NCBI GenBank assembly: GCA_937965695.1
Contig: CALCKW010000025.1
Coordinates: forward strand, 62,001 to 126,000
Length of the DNA: 64,000 bases
From: an uncultured Granulosicoccaceae bacterium
Lineage (GTDB): Bacteria; Pseudomonadota; Gammaproteobacteria; CALCKW01
Direction: 5' to 3'
The notes beneath the pieces were generated by a model, which did not search any database, was not told the DNA's origin, and saw only the letters and a list, made by a program, of their open reading frames with translations. This document shows positions 1 to 9,214 of the stretch, piece by piece (the first letter of the stretch is position 1; every line of letters starts with the position of its first letter). A program made the position numbers and the translations under genes.

Positions 1-282
1 ACAAGTTTACCGATGCAATTAAAATCATCTGACAACGCTAATCTAGCAGCTTGTGCGGCACGGCATTGTAAGGCTACGTCAAGAATGCACTTTAAAAAGT
101 GCCTGTACCTCCGAATTCTATATTTAATACACAACTATGTCTCCAGCAGTAGATCGGCAGGAAGCTCTGCCATACTCCAACCGTTAAGTGTCCTCGTGCA
201 GGTGGACTGGTTATAGCTGCACTAATGGAAGTTATTCGGTATTATCCAATTCAGTCCCTGCAATTTGCTTTGGAACCCTGTG
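1..282. other. Leading non-coding stretch
   Basis: I see no convincing gene before the amidohydrolase. There is a short perfect palindrome (GCACTTTAAAAAGTGC, 87-102) without a following T run, so it is not an obvious terminator for the plus strand. A short open frame from base 13 has no homology I recognise and no ribosome site. Confidence 0.4.
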
Positions 283-1167
283 ATGACTATTAGACCTCTA
301 GTTGCCCTCATCGTGAGCCTACTTGTCAATGGCCAAACTAGCGCTGGCGGGCAGGATCATGCTACAGGCGCGGCAGTACAAGACTTGCCAATTTTCGATG
401 CACATATTCACTACAAGCAACCTGCTTGGTCTGCTTATTCGGTAGAGAGCATTATCGAGCTGATGGATAAAAGCGGTGTGGCGATGGGATTGGTTTCTTC
501 AACCCCGGACGAAGGCACAATTAGACTTTGGGAGCACGCGCCAAACCGCATCGTGCCAGAGCTGCGCCCCTACCATGGCGCCGCGGGATCATCAAATTGG
601 ATGAAATCGTCGGGCATGAGAGAGTACCTGGAACAACGTCTTGATTCCTACCCACACCAAGGAATTGGTGAGTTCCATATTCACCAGTTAAATACCGATG
701 ACGAAGTCTTTTTTCGCGAGATCATCTCACTGGCCAATGCGCGTGATATTTACCTACATGTTCACAGTGGGACTGAACCTATCCGTTGGTTATACAGCCT
801 CGATCCTACCGTTAAGATGATTTGGGCCCACGCAGGTCTCAGCACCTCCGCTGAGGACGTCTATGAGCTTATGTCTGACTATCCAGAGCTGGTTGCTGAT
901 ACGTCGTTGCGTGAGCGCGATATCCTTGACGACAGTGAAAACCTAAACCCTGAATGGGAGAAGATCATCAATGCGTTCTCGAATCGTTTGCTTGTGGGCA
1001 GCGATACCTGGGTAAATAGTCAATGGGATAACTATGAAAACATCATCGATTCTAATCGCGTCTGGTTATCGCTGTTGTCGCGCGACACCGCCGAAAAAAT
1101 AGCCTACAAAAATGCGGAGCGCTTGTTCAAGCGTGAGATTTCCATGGACTTGATTGGGCAAAAATAA
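283..1167 (+). CDS. Secreted amidohydrolase-family protein
   Basis: A 294-residue protein with an N-terminal hydrophobic signal peptide (about residues 1-22, ending near TSAGG), so it probably acts outside the cytoplasm. It belongs to the TIM-barrel metal-dependent amidohydrolases: the motif FDAHIHYK (two metal-binding His after strand 1) is near residue 40, HVHSG near residue 165, an IWAHAG segment supplies a further His, and VGSDTW near residue 245 supplies the Asp. The substrate cannot be read from sequence. I chose the ATG at 283 over a TTG at 265 because the signal peptide starts properly there. The gene is convergent with the L21 gene and stands alone. Family assignment is firm, function is not. 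Confidence 0.72.
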   Translation: MTIRPLVALIVSLLVNGQTSAGGQDHATGAAVQDLPIFDAHIHYKQPAWSAYSVESIIELMDKSGVAMGLVSSTPDEGTIRLWEHAPNRIVPELRPYHGAAGSSNWMKSSGMREYLEQRLDSYPHQGIGEFHIHQLNTDDEVFFREIISLANARDIYLHVHSGTEPIRWLYSLDPTVKMIWAHAGLSTSAEDVYELMSDYPELVADTSLRERDILDDSENLNPEWEKIINAFSNRLLVGSDTWVNSQWDNYENIIDSNRVWLSLLSRDTAEKIAYKNAERLFKREISMDLIGQK

Positions 1168-1203
1168 ACACACACAAATCAATCTAAATGCTTAAATAGC
1201 GAC

Positions 1204-1230
1204 TAAAAAAAGGCGCCCGATTGGGCGCCT
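1204..1230 (-). terminator. Intrinsic terminator of the rplU transcript
   Basis: Read on the minus strand, an 8-bp stem (AGGCGCCC / GGGCGCCT) with a four-base loop is followed directly by seven T. It lies 55 bp past the L21 stop codon. The lack of a gene between stop and terminator shows that rplU is transcribed without rpmA here. Confidence 0.85.
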
Positions 1231-1284
1231 AAGAATTCAACGATAAGGTCTACCCGAAGGTAAATCACTGAGACACGTGTGAGC

Positions 1285-2244
1285 TTATCTCGGCTCTCCA
1301 CCGTCTGCTAGGTTCTGAGCCTGCGCGATCCACTCGTCTCTTTCGATACGACCGGGGAATGACAAAGCTTCGTTGACGAGCTCAATGTCTTTTTGCTCAA
1401 ACTTAGCAACCTGCCAGAAGTGAAAAATCCCAAAGCCATTGAGTTTGTCCTCAAGCACAGGCCCGACACCAGAGATTAGCTTCAGATTATCTTTCTCGCC
1501 TTCAGGCGCATCCAGATACTTAAGAGCTCTAACTTCACCACCACCAGCGAGGTTCTTCGCCTGTGGAATCCACTCGTCACGTTCTATACGACCGGGGAAA
1601 TTTAAGTGAGTATTAATATTCTCGATATCGGAAGGCGTGAACTCAGCAATTTGGCTGTAGTGATATATCCCCATACCGTTGAGTTTTTCCTCTAGTACAG
1701 CGCCTATGCCTAATATTTTCTTTAAGTCATCTGGTTCACCACTGGGTGCATCCATGAATTTTAAAGTTGCGGCAGTAGCAACTGCAGCTGTAGCAGCACC
1801 GGCCGCTGCAGCTGTTTGGCCTGCTGATGTTGCTTGGCTTGTTGATTCGCTAGCAGCAGACGCGGTCGCTTTTTTGTCCGCTGTTGCTGCAGAGCTACCG
1901 GCTTTCTTCTCAAGGCTTTGTGAACCCGCAGCCCCACCATTGATTGCGGTGATTTCTAGCTCAGTATAGTTTTGGCGATGGCCCATCTGACGGCGATAGT
2001 GCTTTCGACGCTTAAACTTGACGATTTTTATCTTTTTAGAGCGCCCGTTGGAAAGCACGGTCGCGCTCACTGAAGCGCTGCTCACCATAGGATCGCCGAT
2101 GATCACGTCCTCGCCTTCACCGACCATCAGCACTTGATCCAAATTGACGGTATCGCCCTCTTCAGCCTTTAAGGACTCTACTCGCAATTTATCACCCAGC
2201 TTTACCCGATACTGTTTTCCGCCTGTCTTTATTACAGCGTACAT
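1285..2244 (-). CDS. rplU: Ribosomal protein bL21 with C-terminal Ala-rich linker and two helix-hairpin-helix repeats
   Basis: Residues 1-102 are a complete bL21 (starts [14 protein letters not shown], contains [16 protein letters not shown]), which binds 23S rRNA in the large subunit. Normal bL21 is about 103 residues; this protein is 319. Residues about 105-165 form an Ala/Ser/Lys-rich linker. Two tandem repeats of about 70 residues follow (near 166-235 and 243-315), each with a helix-hairpin-helix-like core ([39 protein letters not shown]) and a shared ending [13 protein letters not shown]. Such HhH modules are DNA/RNA-binding in other proteins. The start is fixed by an AAAAGGGG ribosome site. 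rpmA (bL27), the usual partner, is absent downstream. Confidence 0.9.
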   Translation of the reverse strand: MYAVIKTGGKQYRVKLGDKLRVESLKAEEGDTVNLDQVLMVGEGEDVIIGDPMVSSASVSATVLSNGRSKKIKIVKFKRRKHYRRQMGHRQNYTELEITAINGGAAGSQSLEKKAGSSAATADKKATASAASESTSQATSAGQTAAAAGAATAAVATAATLKFMDAPSGEPDDLKKILGIGAVLEEKLNGMGIYHYSQIAEFTPSDIENINTHLNFPGRIERDEWIPQAKNLAGGGEVRALKYLDAPEGEKDNLKLISGVGPVLEDKLNGFGIFHFWQVAKFEQKDIELVNEALSFPGRIERDEWIAQAQNLADGGEPR

Positions 2245-2618
2245 TCGAAACCCCTTTTAAGCATGAAATTCAAGCCCAAGCGGGCCCTTAGTGGAACAGT
2301 TTCTGTTAACCGCCCAAACTAGTGCAACTCATTGAATATGTCAAACTAAGCGCCGTTCTCTGAGGGAAATGTAAGAAATTAGGACTTTCTGAGCGTCAAA
2401 ATGACCTGTTTTACAGGCAAATCCTGAGGAAAGCGATAATCATCAATATAAGCCAATTCCCTGATCAATATGCGCTGGGCTGCGATCCCCCTCTGGAGCC
2501 TTTGAAGCTATATAAAAAGCGGACAAAGACGTGTCTCTAGTCTGCTTTAAATTCCCTAGCACTAGACAATGACGCTGAGAAGCCTATGCATTGCGATTAA
2601 CCGTTAGCCCTCGCTTGA
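2245..2618. other. Intergenic region between rplU and the di-heme cytochrome gene
   Basis: Apart from the rplU promoter and leader I see no gene here. The region lies upstream of rplU and downstream of the minus-strand cytochrome gene. No clear terminator for the cytochrome gene was found. Confidence 0.5.
2316..2344 (-). promoter_or_regulatory. Probable sigma70 promoter of rplU
   Basis: On the minus strand a perfect -35 box TTGACA (2339-2344) is separated by 17 bp from a weak -10 box TAGTTT (2316-2321). It lies about 75-100 bp before the rplU start codon. The leader between them contains two small inverted repeats (AACAG-AAA-CTGTT and GCCC-GCTT-GGGC), which could fold in the mRNA. Confidence 0.55.
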
Positions 2619-4253
2619 CTATTCATCGCCCAATTCAGGAATTTGAAACAGCTCTGGCAGTTTTATGGACCCATGTTCGCTAGGTTGTTGAGGATCATCA
2701 GAATTAGGATTTCCGGGATTCAAATTTGAAGCAGTATCATCTGGGGGAAACAAGACTAGAGATCGCAGATATTCTCGAAGTGCAAGCCTCTCTTGATCGT
2801 TCAGGTTATTAACATATGCATCTCGCGACGCTTTTGCTTCGCCGCCATGACGTCGGATCACTTGGTCCAAATCAATACTCCGACCATCATGCCCATAAGG
2901 TGCAGTTGTACCAACACCCCATAGAGGCTCAGTGACAAACTGGGTTTGTAGAGTGCCGTCATAATCGCGCTCATGAAATTTTGGCCCTAGATCGTGTCGC
3001 TTCAAATCAGTGAAGATGTCTTTAGCAACAAAACTTTCATAAGCTGGGTTGAGCAGAGGATACTCCTGCCCATCATCTTCGACGACGAATCGCCCTGTTG
3101 CGGTGGCATACAGTTGGTTAAATACACCACCCTTTTCTTTGTCATAGACTGTTTCAACATCTGCAATCCGTCGATCCGTGTCAATGGTCAAATTTTGTAT
3201 ATGACATGAGGTACAGCCGATATTATTCAGATGTTTTAACCCTTTCTTTTCCATGCGACCGCGTCGACCCGTCGCGGGTTTGAAATAATTAAGCAGATAA
3301 AACTCAAAGTGATCCAAAATCGCGGGATCCACTTCGGCTGTTACACCGTCACCATCGTTGTCTTCTAACTGATCACAGACGGGCGGACGTTCAAAGCTGT
3401 CTTCCGCTGGGTCATAGAGGAATCCTGAACTGCTGTATTGCAGTTGAGGGTTATCAGGATCTGTCACTGCGCAGAGAATGGGGTCCCAAGCCTCTAACCC
3501 CATTTCATCTTTCAGTGCCCCAACTGTGAACTCTCGCATAGATGCTGTTTTTCCTTGCGCGAAAAATGGCCTCACCCGCAAATCAGCATCTATACCTTCC
3601 AGTCCATCGGTATCTATTGTGCCATCGGGTTGAGCGGCAATTGTGCCGAAGCTTATCCCTTTAGCCTGTAACGATTTTTCAACCCTTTGATTGCTAGCAG
3701 CGGCTTGTTCAATAGCTGTGTCTCGGGTCTGACGAAGCTCCCAGGTAATTTCGTCTGCCAGTTGTTCCACAATACCTAAACCAAACAAGTGTGGTGCATC
3801 TCTGCCATCGGGAAAAGTTGCAACATTGCCTCCGAATCCAGCAGAGCCTTTGGGGTTGCCGTGGCAGCTAGAGCAACTATCAGCGCTGCCTGCACCGAGC
3901 GCCCTCGAGTGAGTGATATCACCGCTGGAGGAAAAATTCAGCCGAGGACCTAGCCCCTCTTGTTCACTGAACTTTCGTTGAAATAATTGTCGTCCTCTAC
4001 GCACTGATCGAAGTGGGTCTCTCGCGATTATATAATTGGATGAACCATAGGTTTCGCTATCACCCTGACCCGTACCTATTTGGTCCTGATAGGAACGTAG
4101 AACCACACCACCCGGTGCATCCACGGTATAGCTTTGATCCACCAAAGACCTGTCCACCAGTGCGGAAAACGCAACACCACAGCTGAGTGTAAGTCCAAAA
4201 CCACACGCTATTGTTCTGCTGACATCGGTCAGCCGCCTGCCTGTGATACTCAT
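2619..4253 (-). CDS. Di-heme c-type cytochrome, putative peroxidase/thiol oxidoreductase family (DUF1111-like)
   Basis: A 544-residue exported protein with a signal peptide (hydrophobic stretch about residues 12-33). Two c-type heme motifs CxxCH are visible: CSSCHG near residue 130 and CTSCH near residue 345. The order of segments, with a late GTTAPYGHDGRS motif that resembles the distal heme-ligand region, matches the di-heme oxidoreductase family that includes bacterial cytochrome c peroxidase relatives. It probably acts in the periplasm in electron transfer. The C-terminus is Pro/Asn/Asp-rich. A TTG four codons upstream is possible, but the ATG at 4253 begins the natural signal peptide. 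The substrate is unknown. Confidence 0.7.
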   Translation of the reverse strand: MSITGRRLTDVSRTIACGFGLTLSCGVAFSALVDRSLVDQSYTVDAPGGVVLRSYQDQIGTGQGDSETYGSSNYIIARDPLRSVRRGRQLFQRKFSEQEGLGPRLNFSSSGDITHSRALGAGSADSCSSCHGNPKGSAGFGGNVATFPDGRDAPHLFGLGIVEQLADEITWELRQTRDTAIEQAAASNQRVEKSLQAKGISFGTIAAQPDGTIDTDGLEGIDADLRVRPFFAQGKTASMREFTVGALKDEMGLEAWDPILCAVTDPDNPQLQYSSSGFLYDPAEDSFERPPVCDQLEDNDGDGVTAEVDPAILDHFEFYLLNYFKPATGRRGRMEKKGLKHLNNIGCTSCHIQNLTIDTDRRIADVETVYDKEKGGVFNQLYATATGRFVVEDDGQEYPLLNPAYESFVAKDIFTDLKRHDLGPKFHERDYDGTLQTQFVTEPLWGVGTTAPYGHDGRSIDLDQVIRRHGGEAKASRDAYVNNLNDQERLALREYLRSLVLFPPDDTASNLNPGNPNSDDPQQPSEHGSIKLPELFQIPELGDE

Positions 4254-5074
4254 GTCAAATACCAATTCTAGTTAGATAACTCATCAAGGCGCTAACTTGA
4301 GTAATAAGAACTGCGTGTTTTTGTTTCATGTTTTTACCCATAACTTTCCGTGAAAAAGCTGGATCAAGCTTTCATGCGAAGACCCTGAGTATGTAAACGC
4401 TCGCTCCAGTGATTGGTTGACAGGACTAGAAAAAATATTTCAGAAAGAAGCTGGGCGCATTGGCACATAAACCATTGCGTAGGCTTGTAGCTACACGAAA
4501 AGAAAGGTGAGTCCACGGAATTCGTCAAAAGAGACGGTCAATAGGAAACCGCATGCAGAAGCTTCACTTCAGTTTTTCAGTCGTCAAGAGACCCAAGCTA
4601 TTCCTGAAAGTCACTACCAACACTCCATGAGTTCGGCAGCTGCAGGGTATCTACAAAAATCGAATCATTCTCACATTCTTTTTGATTCTTCGCTTTTCTA
4701 AATCGATACACCATTTCCACATATCTCAATAAATTGGTTCAACAAATAATTGGGCATAAGTAGTTTAACCAATAAGTAGTAGTACCACCCTTTGCAATTT
4801 AAATCAAAAAAGCGGTTTTCACGTATTCTCGAATCGTTTTTTATGGTCCAGAATAATTTTCCAAGAGTCAACCTAAAACCCGTTTTTGGCGGCTATCTAA
4901 CATGTTTTAGACTCGATAAAAGATGTGCGTAATTCCCTCTGCTGTTTTGACTAATCGATGCAAATTAACCATAAGAGATAATTTTTTGGATCAACACCCT
5001 TTAAGCCCATCTTAGAAAATCAGTCGTTATTTACTTTATTCAAAATCAACAGATCATTCACAGAGAACAATAAA
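4254..5074. other. Long AT-rich intergenic region between divergent genes
   Basis: About 820 bp between the divergent cytochrome gene and the spondin-N pair. I see no convincing gene: a GTG-started open frame at 4507-4701 has no ribosome site at usable spacing and an unprotein-like composition. The 4690-5070 part is AT-rich and probably holds the promoter for the spondin-N genes, but I could not single out boxes with confidence. Confidence 0.5.
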
Positions 5075-5845
5075 ATGAAAACATCGAAATTATCACAAGC
5101 GATTGCCCTTTCCTTAATGATGACAAGTGCAGCACAGGCTGTTGAAATCACTGTGAGCATCACAAACTTGACTCAAGGTATGCATTTCACACCTCGGCTA
5201 CTAGTTGCACACACGGACGCCGTTGATCTGTTCGAACCGGGCATTGCCGCTTCTGCTGGATTAACAGCAATCGCTGAAGGGGGCGATACCTCCGTACTGG
5301 CAGGCTCACTCGACACGTCCTACGCGACTACCCAAACGAATCAGACTTTTGGTGGGCTTGTAGAGCCGGCCAGTTCCAGCGCGGACTACACCTTCGAAAC
5401 AGAAGACCATTCTTACCTTTCGCTGGTCACGATGTTGATCCCCACTAATGACGCCTTCGCTGGTTTAGACAGTTGGAAAATCCCGACTGAACCAGGCACG
5501 TATATCGTCCCACTCAATGCCTATGATTCAGGCACAGAAGCCAATGACGAAATAAACAGCGGAAACACAGCTCTGACGGGGCCCAGCGGTGTTGCACTGG
5601 GAGGAATTGGCGTTCCCGGTATGGCGGCTCCCGCGCCGACTCAAACATACTTAGGGGCAGGCGGATCTGGTGTTGCAATTGAAGCTGTAGGTGGGGTCTT
5701 AGAAGATTCAGATGCTGAAGGTAGTGTCCACATTCATCGAAATACACTCGGTGATACAAACCCTACTGGCGGACGCAGCGATCTGGACGCGACTGTGCAT
5801 CGTTGGTTAAACCCTGTTGCCAGAATGACTATCACGGTCAACTAG
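5075..5845 (+). CDS. Exported spondin-N domain protein
   Basis: A 256-residue protein with a 22-residue signal peptide (cleavage after AAQA). The rest is one spondin-N domain: ITNLTQGMHFTPRLLVAH near residue 28, then EPGIAASAGLTAIAEGGD, the motif that typifies bacterial spondin-N proteins, and a C-terminal NPVARMTITVN strand. In animals this fold is a C2-like domain of extracellular matrix proteins; bacterial members are exported and mostly uncharacterised. It is followed after 13 bp by a second spondin-N gene, so the two are probably co-transcribed and ended by the terminator at 6621. It carries a Gly/Ala/Pro-rich insertion near residues 165-205 that its partner lacks. Confidence 0.75.
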   Translation: MKTSKLSQAIALSLMMTSAAQAVEITVSITNLTQGMHFTPRLLVAHTDAVDLFEPGIAASAGLTAIAEGGDTSVLAGSLDTSYATTQTNQTFGGLVEPASSSADYTFETEDHSYLSLVTMLIPTNDAFAGLDSWKIPTEPGTYIVPLNAYDSGTEANDEINSGNTALTGPSGVALGGIGVPGMAAPAPTQTYLGAGGSGVAIEAVGGVLEDSDAEGSVHIHRNTLGDTNPTGGRSDLDATVHRWLNPVARMTITVN

Positions 5846-5858
5846 TCGGAGATTCACC

Positions 5859-6593
5859 ATGAAAAATACGTATAAGCTTGGGGCTCTCGCCCTTGTCAGT
5901 TCTTTTCTAGCGGCTTGTAACGACAGCGATAATAACTCGACAGCAGAAATTTCGACGGCAGCGGACGCTTTGTTCAACGTGCAGATTACAAACTTGACCC
6001 ATGCACAACCCTTATCACCGGTCGCGGTGATGATGCATAAAAGTGGGTTTTTCAGTTTTAAGGATGGAGAAACAGCTAGTCTGGCGCTTGAGGCACTGGC
6101 TGAGGGCGGAAACAACGCAGATATTCTCAGTGAAGTTCAGGCCTCTATCCAGCATGTAGCATCCGCTTCTACAGACGGGCCAGTTGCGCCTCAGTCCGCT
6201 AGTACCGTGACGGAGTTGACTGTGCCCGCTGATTACTTGTCCGATCTCCGTCTAAGTGTCATTAGCATGTTGGTGCACACCAATGATGGTTTTACCGGTG
6301 CAAATGCACTAAACATCAGCGACATGGCTATTGGAGATTCCCTCACCGTGACTGGCCTGACATGGGATTCAGGAACTGAGGCAAATAGCGAAACAGCCAG
6401 CACGTTGCCAGGCCCGGACTTCAGCGGACAGGGTTTCAACGTGTTGCGAGACGACTTGATCGATCGAGTCAGATTGCATCAGGGCGCGGTCACTAATGAG
6501 GATACTGATTTTGGATTGGCGACTTCAAGCCTCAAAGAGCAACACCGTTTTCTAAACCCCACATCACGGATCGTCGTGACGCGGACACAGTAA
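5859..6593 (+). CDS. Spondin-N domain lipoprotein
   Basis: A 244-residue protein whose N-terminus is a lipoprotein signal: a hydrophobic stretch ending in the lipobox LAAC (Cys near residue 20), followed by an Asp/Ser/Asn linker. The remainder is a spondin-N domain (FNVQITNLTHAQPLSPVAVM; LALEALAEGGNNADIL; RFLNPTSRIVV). It is a paralogue of the preceding gene. A GGAG ribosome site lies before the ATG. One member is secreted without a lipid anchor and the other is anchored, so I infer they may work as a pair at the cell envelope. The role is unknown. Confidence 0.75.
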   Translation: MKNTYKLGALALVSSFLAACNDSDNNSTAEISTAADALFNVQITNLTHAQPLSPVAVMMHKSGFFSFKDGETASLALEALAEGGNNADILSEVQASIQHVASASTDGPVAPQSASTVTELTVPADYLSDLRLSVISMLVHTNDGFTGANALNISDMAIGDSLTVTGLTWDSGTEANSETASTLPGPDFSGQGFNVLRDDLIDRVRLHQGAVTNEDTDFGLATSSLKEQHRFLNPTSRIVVTRTQ

Positions 6594-6620
6594 TTAGCTA
6601 ATTACAGAACCGAATAGAAT

Positions 6621-6666
6621 CCAACGATCTGTCTAAAGGATCGTTGGGTTTAAACCCGTTTTTTTT
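6621..6666 (+). terminator. Intrinsic terminator after the spondin-N pair
   Basis: A 9-bp stem (CCAACGATC at 6621-6629 with GATCGTTGG at 6639-6647) is followed after about 11 bases by a run of eight T. The T run is further from the stem than usual. A second short pairing GGGTTTAAACCC lies between them and may complete the structure. Confidence 0.6.
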
Positions 6667-6727
6667 GCAGAGTATTAAAAGACAAATACCCAAACATTTG
6701 CTTGGCGGTCGTCAACAAGTTGTTCTT

Positions 6728-8542
6728 TCAAGCGGCCTCTTGTATTGCGCCACCAGTAATTCCATTTATAGGTAACGCCAACCGAAACTCCGTGCCTTTT
6801 TCACTGGTTTCACTCACTTCAAGCACACCTTTATGTCGTTCTACAATTCCATAACAAAGTGAAAGACCCAGGCCCGTGCCCTCTCCTACTGGCTTAGTGG
6901 TAAAAAATGGATCGAATATACTGGCCAGTACATCTGGTGGAATTCCCGATCCCGTGTCGCGAACACGCAAAGCCACATAATCTCCGTCGACCTCCGTTTT
7001 GATAAACATATCACCGTTGCCTCCCATTGCTTGGGCACCATTTTTAATCAAGTTAAGTATGACTTGTTTGATTAAACCTGGCTGACACTTCACTAGCGGT
7101 AGGTCACCCAACTCCAGCGCTACATTGACACCCGCTCGTAATTCGTTTTTAAGTATGAGTAAGGTCGTCTCGATACTTGCATTGAGATCGATAGGCTCAG
7201 CGTCAATAGAGTCTTTTCGAGCGAATTCGTTAAGATTGAGAATTATCTCTCGGACCCGAAGTAATCCGTCCTTTGATTCGCTCACCAAAGAACGAACATC
7301 TTCCAGCACGTAATCGATATCGAGATCAGCGCCGAGGTCGTCTATTTTTCTTCGTAAATCAGTACCCACCGATAGATTTGCTTCATCGATCAGAGAAACA
7401 AATTCACTGTGCAAGCCAAGCATGCGTGTCATGCCATCTACATATTCATTTAGGGGATTAAAGTTACCCATGACGTAAGCCACCGGATTGTTTATTTCAT
7501 GAGCGATGCCTGCAGCGAGCTGCCCAAGAGAAGCAAGCTTTTCTGAGTGATACAACGCATCCTTGGTAGAGGTTAATTCATTCAGTGTAAATTTGAGTCG
7601 TTTGTACTGCCGTTTCAGTTGGCTATCTGCATGTTTACGTTCAAAAAGAAGACTAAATTGTTCACTGGATTTTTCGATAACTCGCACGAGATCGACCGAA
7701 ACCAGTTGCAGACTTTCAGCGGGCAACCAACACTCCACAAGGCACATCGTTCGACCGAAGCTGCGTAGCGGATAGATAAATCGCCCGGAAATATCCAAGC
7801 CCATGGAAACACTTGCAGCTAGGTGCTCAGAATCGTCTGGCTGGATCTGTAACTGCAAACGCGCTTCTTTGACAACTTGCAACAGACTAGTAGATGTCGG
7901 GCTTTGGTTTTCAGCCAACCAAGCTTGAGCATCGATACCCTCAGCTGAGTAGGTCACGCTACTCCTTTTAAGTCTCCCGTCTCTTCGAACGACAATGACA
8001 TTGACTAACGCGGCGTTAGTGAGTAGTCCCGTCGATCGTGCTAGCTCCGCCAGACAATCGCTTAGCTTCATCTCCAATCGCGAGAAACGCGCGATGGCAC
8101 TCAATAATTCTGTTTCAGCATGGTGGCGAGAATGCGTTCCCGTGAGCAATGTAAAGGTTTGTATCTCTGCTGATAATTGCGTGCACAATCGATCTTTTAG
8201 GTCTTGGCCCGGATGCAGAACGGCGTTAATCCCCAATTCATTAACTAGTGTTCCACCCGACGTGGTTTGATCTTCTGCGCAAGCGACTATTCGCACAGTT
8301 CGATTGTGCATAACATGGCGAATTGAATGCGAAAGTGATTTGAGGTCTTCATATTTTTCAGTAGAAACAACGACAACAGCTGTGTCCAAATTTTTACGAA
8401 GATATTTTAGCGCTTTTTTTGCACTGGTCACTGGAACGAATTGTGTTTCTGGTCGTTCAGAGTTTTCTTTGAGACTGCTGAAAACCGAAAACCAATGAGA
8501 CTCTTCACTAACGATGTATAAAATACTCATTGGTGTAGACAT
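6728..8542 (-). CDS. Sensor histidine kinase with N-terminal pseudo-receiver domain
   Basis: A soluble 604-residue kinase with no membrane segments. Residues about 5-130 look like a response-regulator receiver fold, but the strand that should carry the phospho-acceptor Asp reads AVVVVSTEK, so it is probably a pseudo-receiver. A GAF-like region follows (about 140-315), then a short coiled coil. The dimerisation domain carries the H-box [18 protein letters not shown] (phospho-His near residue 345). The ATPase domain shows N-box [13 protein letters not shown]1 DTGSGIPP, the F-box and G2 EGTGLGLSL. No response regulator is adjacent. The start is set by AGGGA nine bases before the ATG at 8542. It is divergent from a BLUF photoreceptor, so a light-related role is possible. 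Confidence 0.82.
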   Translation of the reverse strand: MSTPMSILYIVSEESHWFSVFSSLKENSERPETQFVPVTSAKKALKYLRKNLDTAVVVVSTEKYEDLKSLSHSIRHVMHNRTVRIVACAEDQTTSGGTLVNELGINAVLHPGQDLKDRLCTQLSAEIQTFTLLTGTHSRHHAETELLSAIARFSRLEMKLSDCLAELARSTGLLTNAALVNVIVVRRDGRLKRSSVTYSAEGIDAQAWLAENQSPTSTSLLQVVKEARLQLQIQPDDSEHLAASVSMGLDISGRFIYPLRSFGRTMCLVECWLPAESLQLVSVDLVRVIEKSSEQFSLLFERKHADSQLKRQYKRLKFTLNELTSTKDALYHSEKLASLGQLAAGIAHEINNPVAYVMGNFNPLNEYVDGMTRMLGLHSEFVSLIDEANLSVGTDLRRKIDDLGADLDIDYVLEDVRSLVSESKDGLLRVREIILNLNEFARKDSIDAEPIDLNASIETTLLILKNELRAGVNVALELGDLPLVKCQPGLIKQVILNLIKNGAQAMGGNGDMFIKTEVDGDYVALRVRDTGSGIPPDVLASIFDPFFTTKPVGEGTGLGLSLCYGIVERHKGVLEVSETSEKGTEFRLALPINGITGGAIQEAA

Positions 8543-8664
8543 AGCCAATTATCCCTATCAGGCAAGAACTTTTTCAGCCATCGACTGTAGGGGTTTTATC
8601 TAAAGTTCATTTTCCCAATACCGATGACTTGCACAGGAACTGCATGGCTACAAGGAACACTATT

Positions 8665-9081
8665 ATGTCCATTCGTTTGGTGTATTATTCTCGCGCTCTA
8701 CGCGACATGTCTTTGCAAGATATTCAAAATATTTTAAGCACAGCTCGTGAAAACAATTCTGATCAAGGAATATGCGGCATGCTTTGCTATGAATCCAACT
8801 GGTTTCTACAAGCATTGGAGGGAGAGCGGAAGGCTGTCAATGAGCTATTCTTAGAAATCGCTGATGACGTCCGACACGATGACTGCGTAATTGTCAGTTA
8901 TGAGCACGTAAACGAATGTATTTTCCCAAACTGGCATATGGGATATTCGGCCAGCAGTGGTGCTGTTACAGAGATGCTCAAATCATTTGGTTTGTCCAGT
9001 TTTGAGCCAGAGAAGCTCACCCCAGAACAAGCTTTAGAATTTTTGACGACAATGTCTCAGCAGCAGCAAAAGGCTGCCTAG
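8665..9081 (+). CDS. BLUF-domain blue-light sensor
   Basis: A 138-residue protein that is essentially one BLUF (FAD-binding blue-light) domain. The opening LVYYSRA supplies the conserved Tyr, ARENNSDQGICGML the flavin-contacting Asn, FLQALEGE the conserved Gln, and FPNWHMGY the Trp/Met pair. A short tail of about 40 residues ends in a Gln-rich stretch. There is no fused output domain, so it must signal by contact with a partner protein. The start at 8665 is chosen for the AAGGA site eight bases upstream; ATG 8644 and TTG 8629 are longer alternatives. The divergent histidine kinase is the obvious candidate partner, but that is inference. Confidence 0.85.
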   Translation: MSIRLVYYSRALRDMSLQDIQNILSTARENNSDQGICGMLCYESNWFLQALEGERKAVNELFLEIADDVRHDDCVIVSYEHVNECIFPNWHMGYSASSGAVTEMLKSFGLSSFEPEKLTPEQALEFLTTMSQQQQKAA

Positions 9082-9214
9082 AAAATGCAGGCACTATAAC
9101 TTAACAACTTAATAACTTAAGTTGGGTACTCCAACTCAAGAGTGCTTGCGTGACTCTAATCGGATAGACTGTGATCGGTAAATACGTTCAAAAACAAACG
9201 TAAGATATCTATCC

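Noticed and set aside
4507-4701. Small plus-strand gene
   Set aside because: GTG start without spaced ribosome site, no recognisable sequence.
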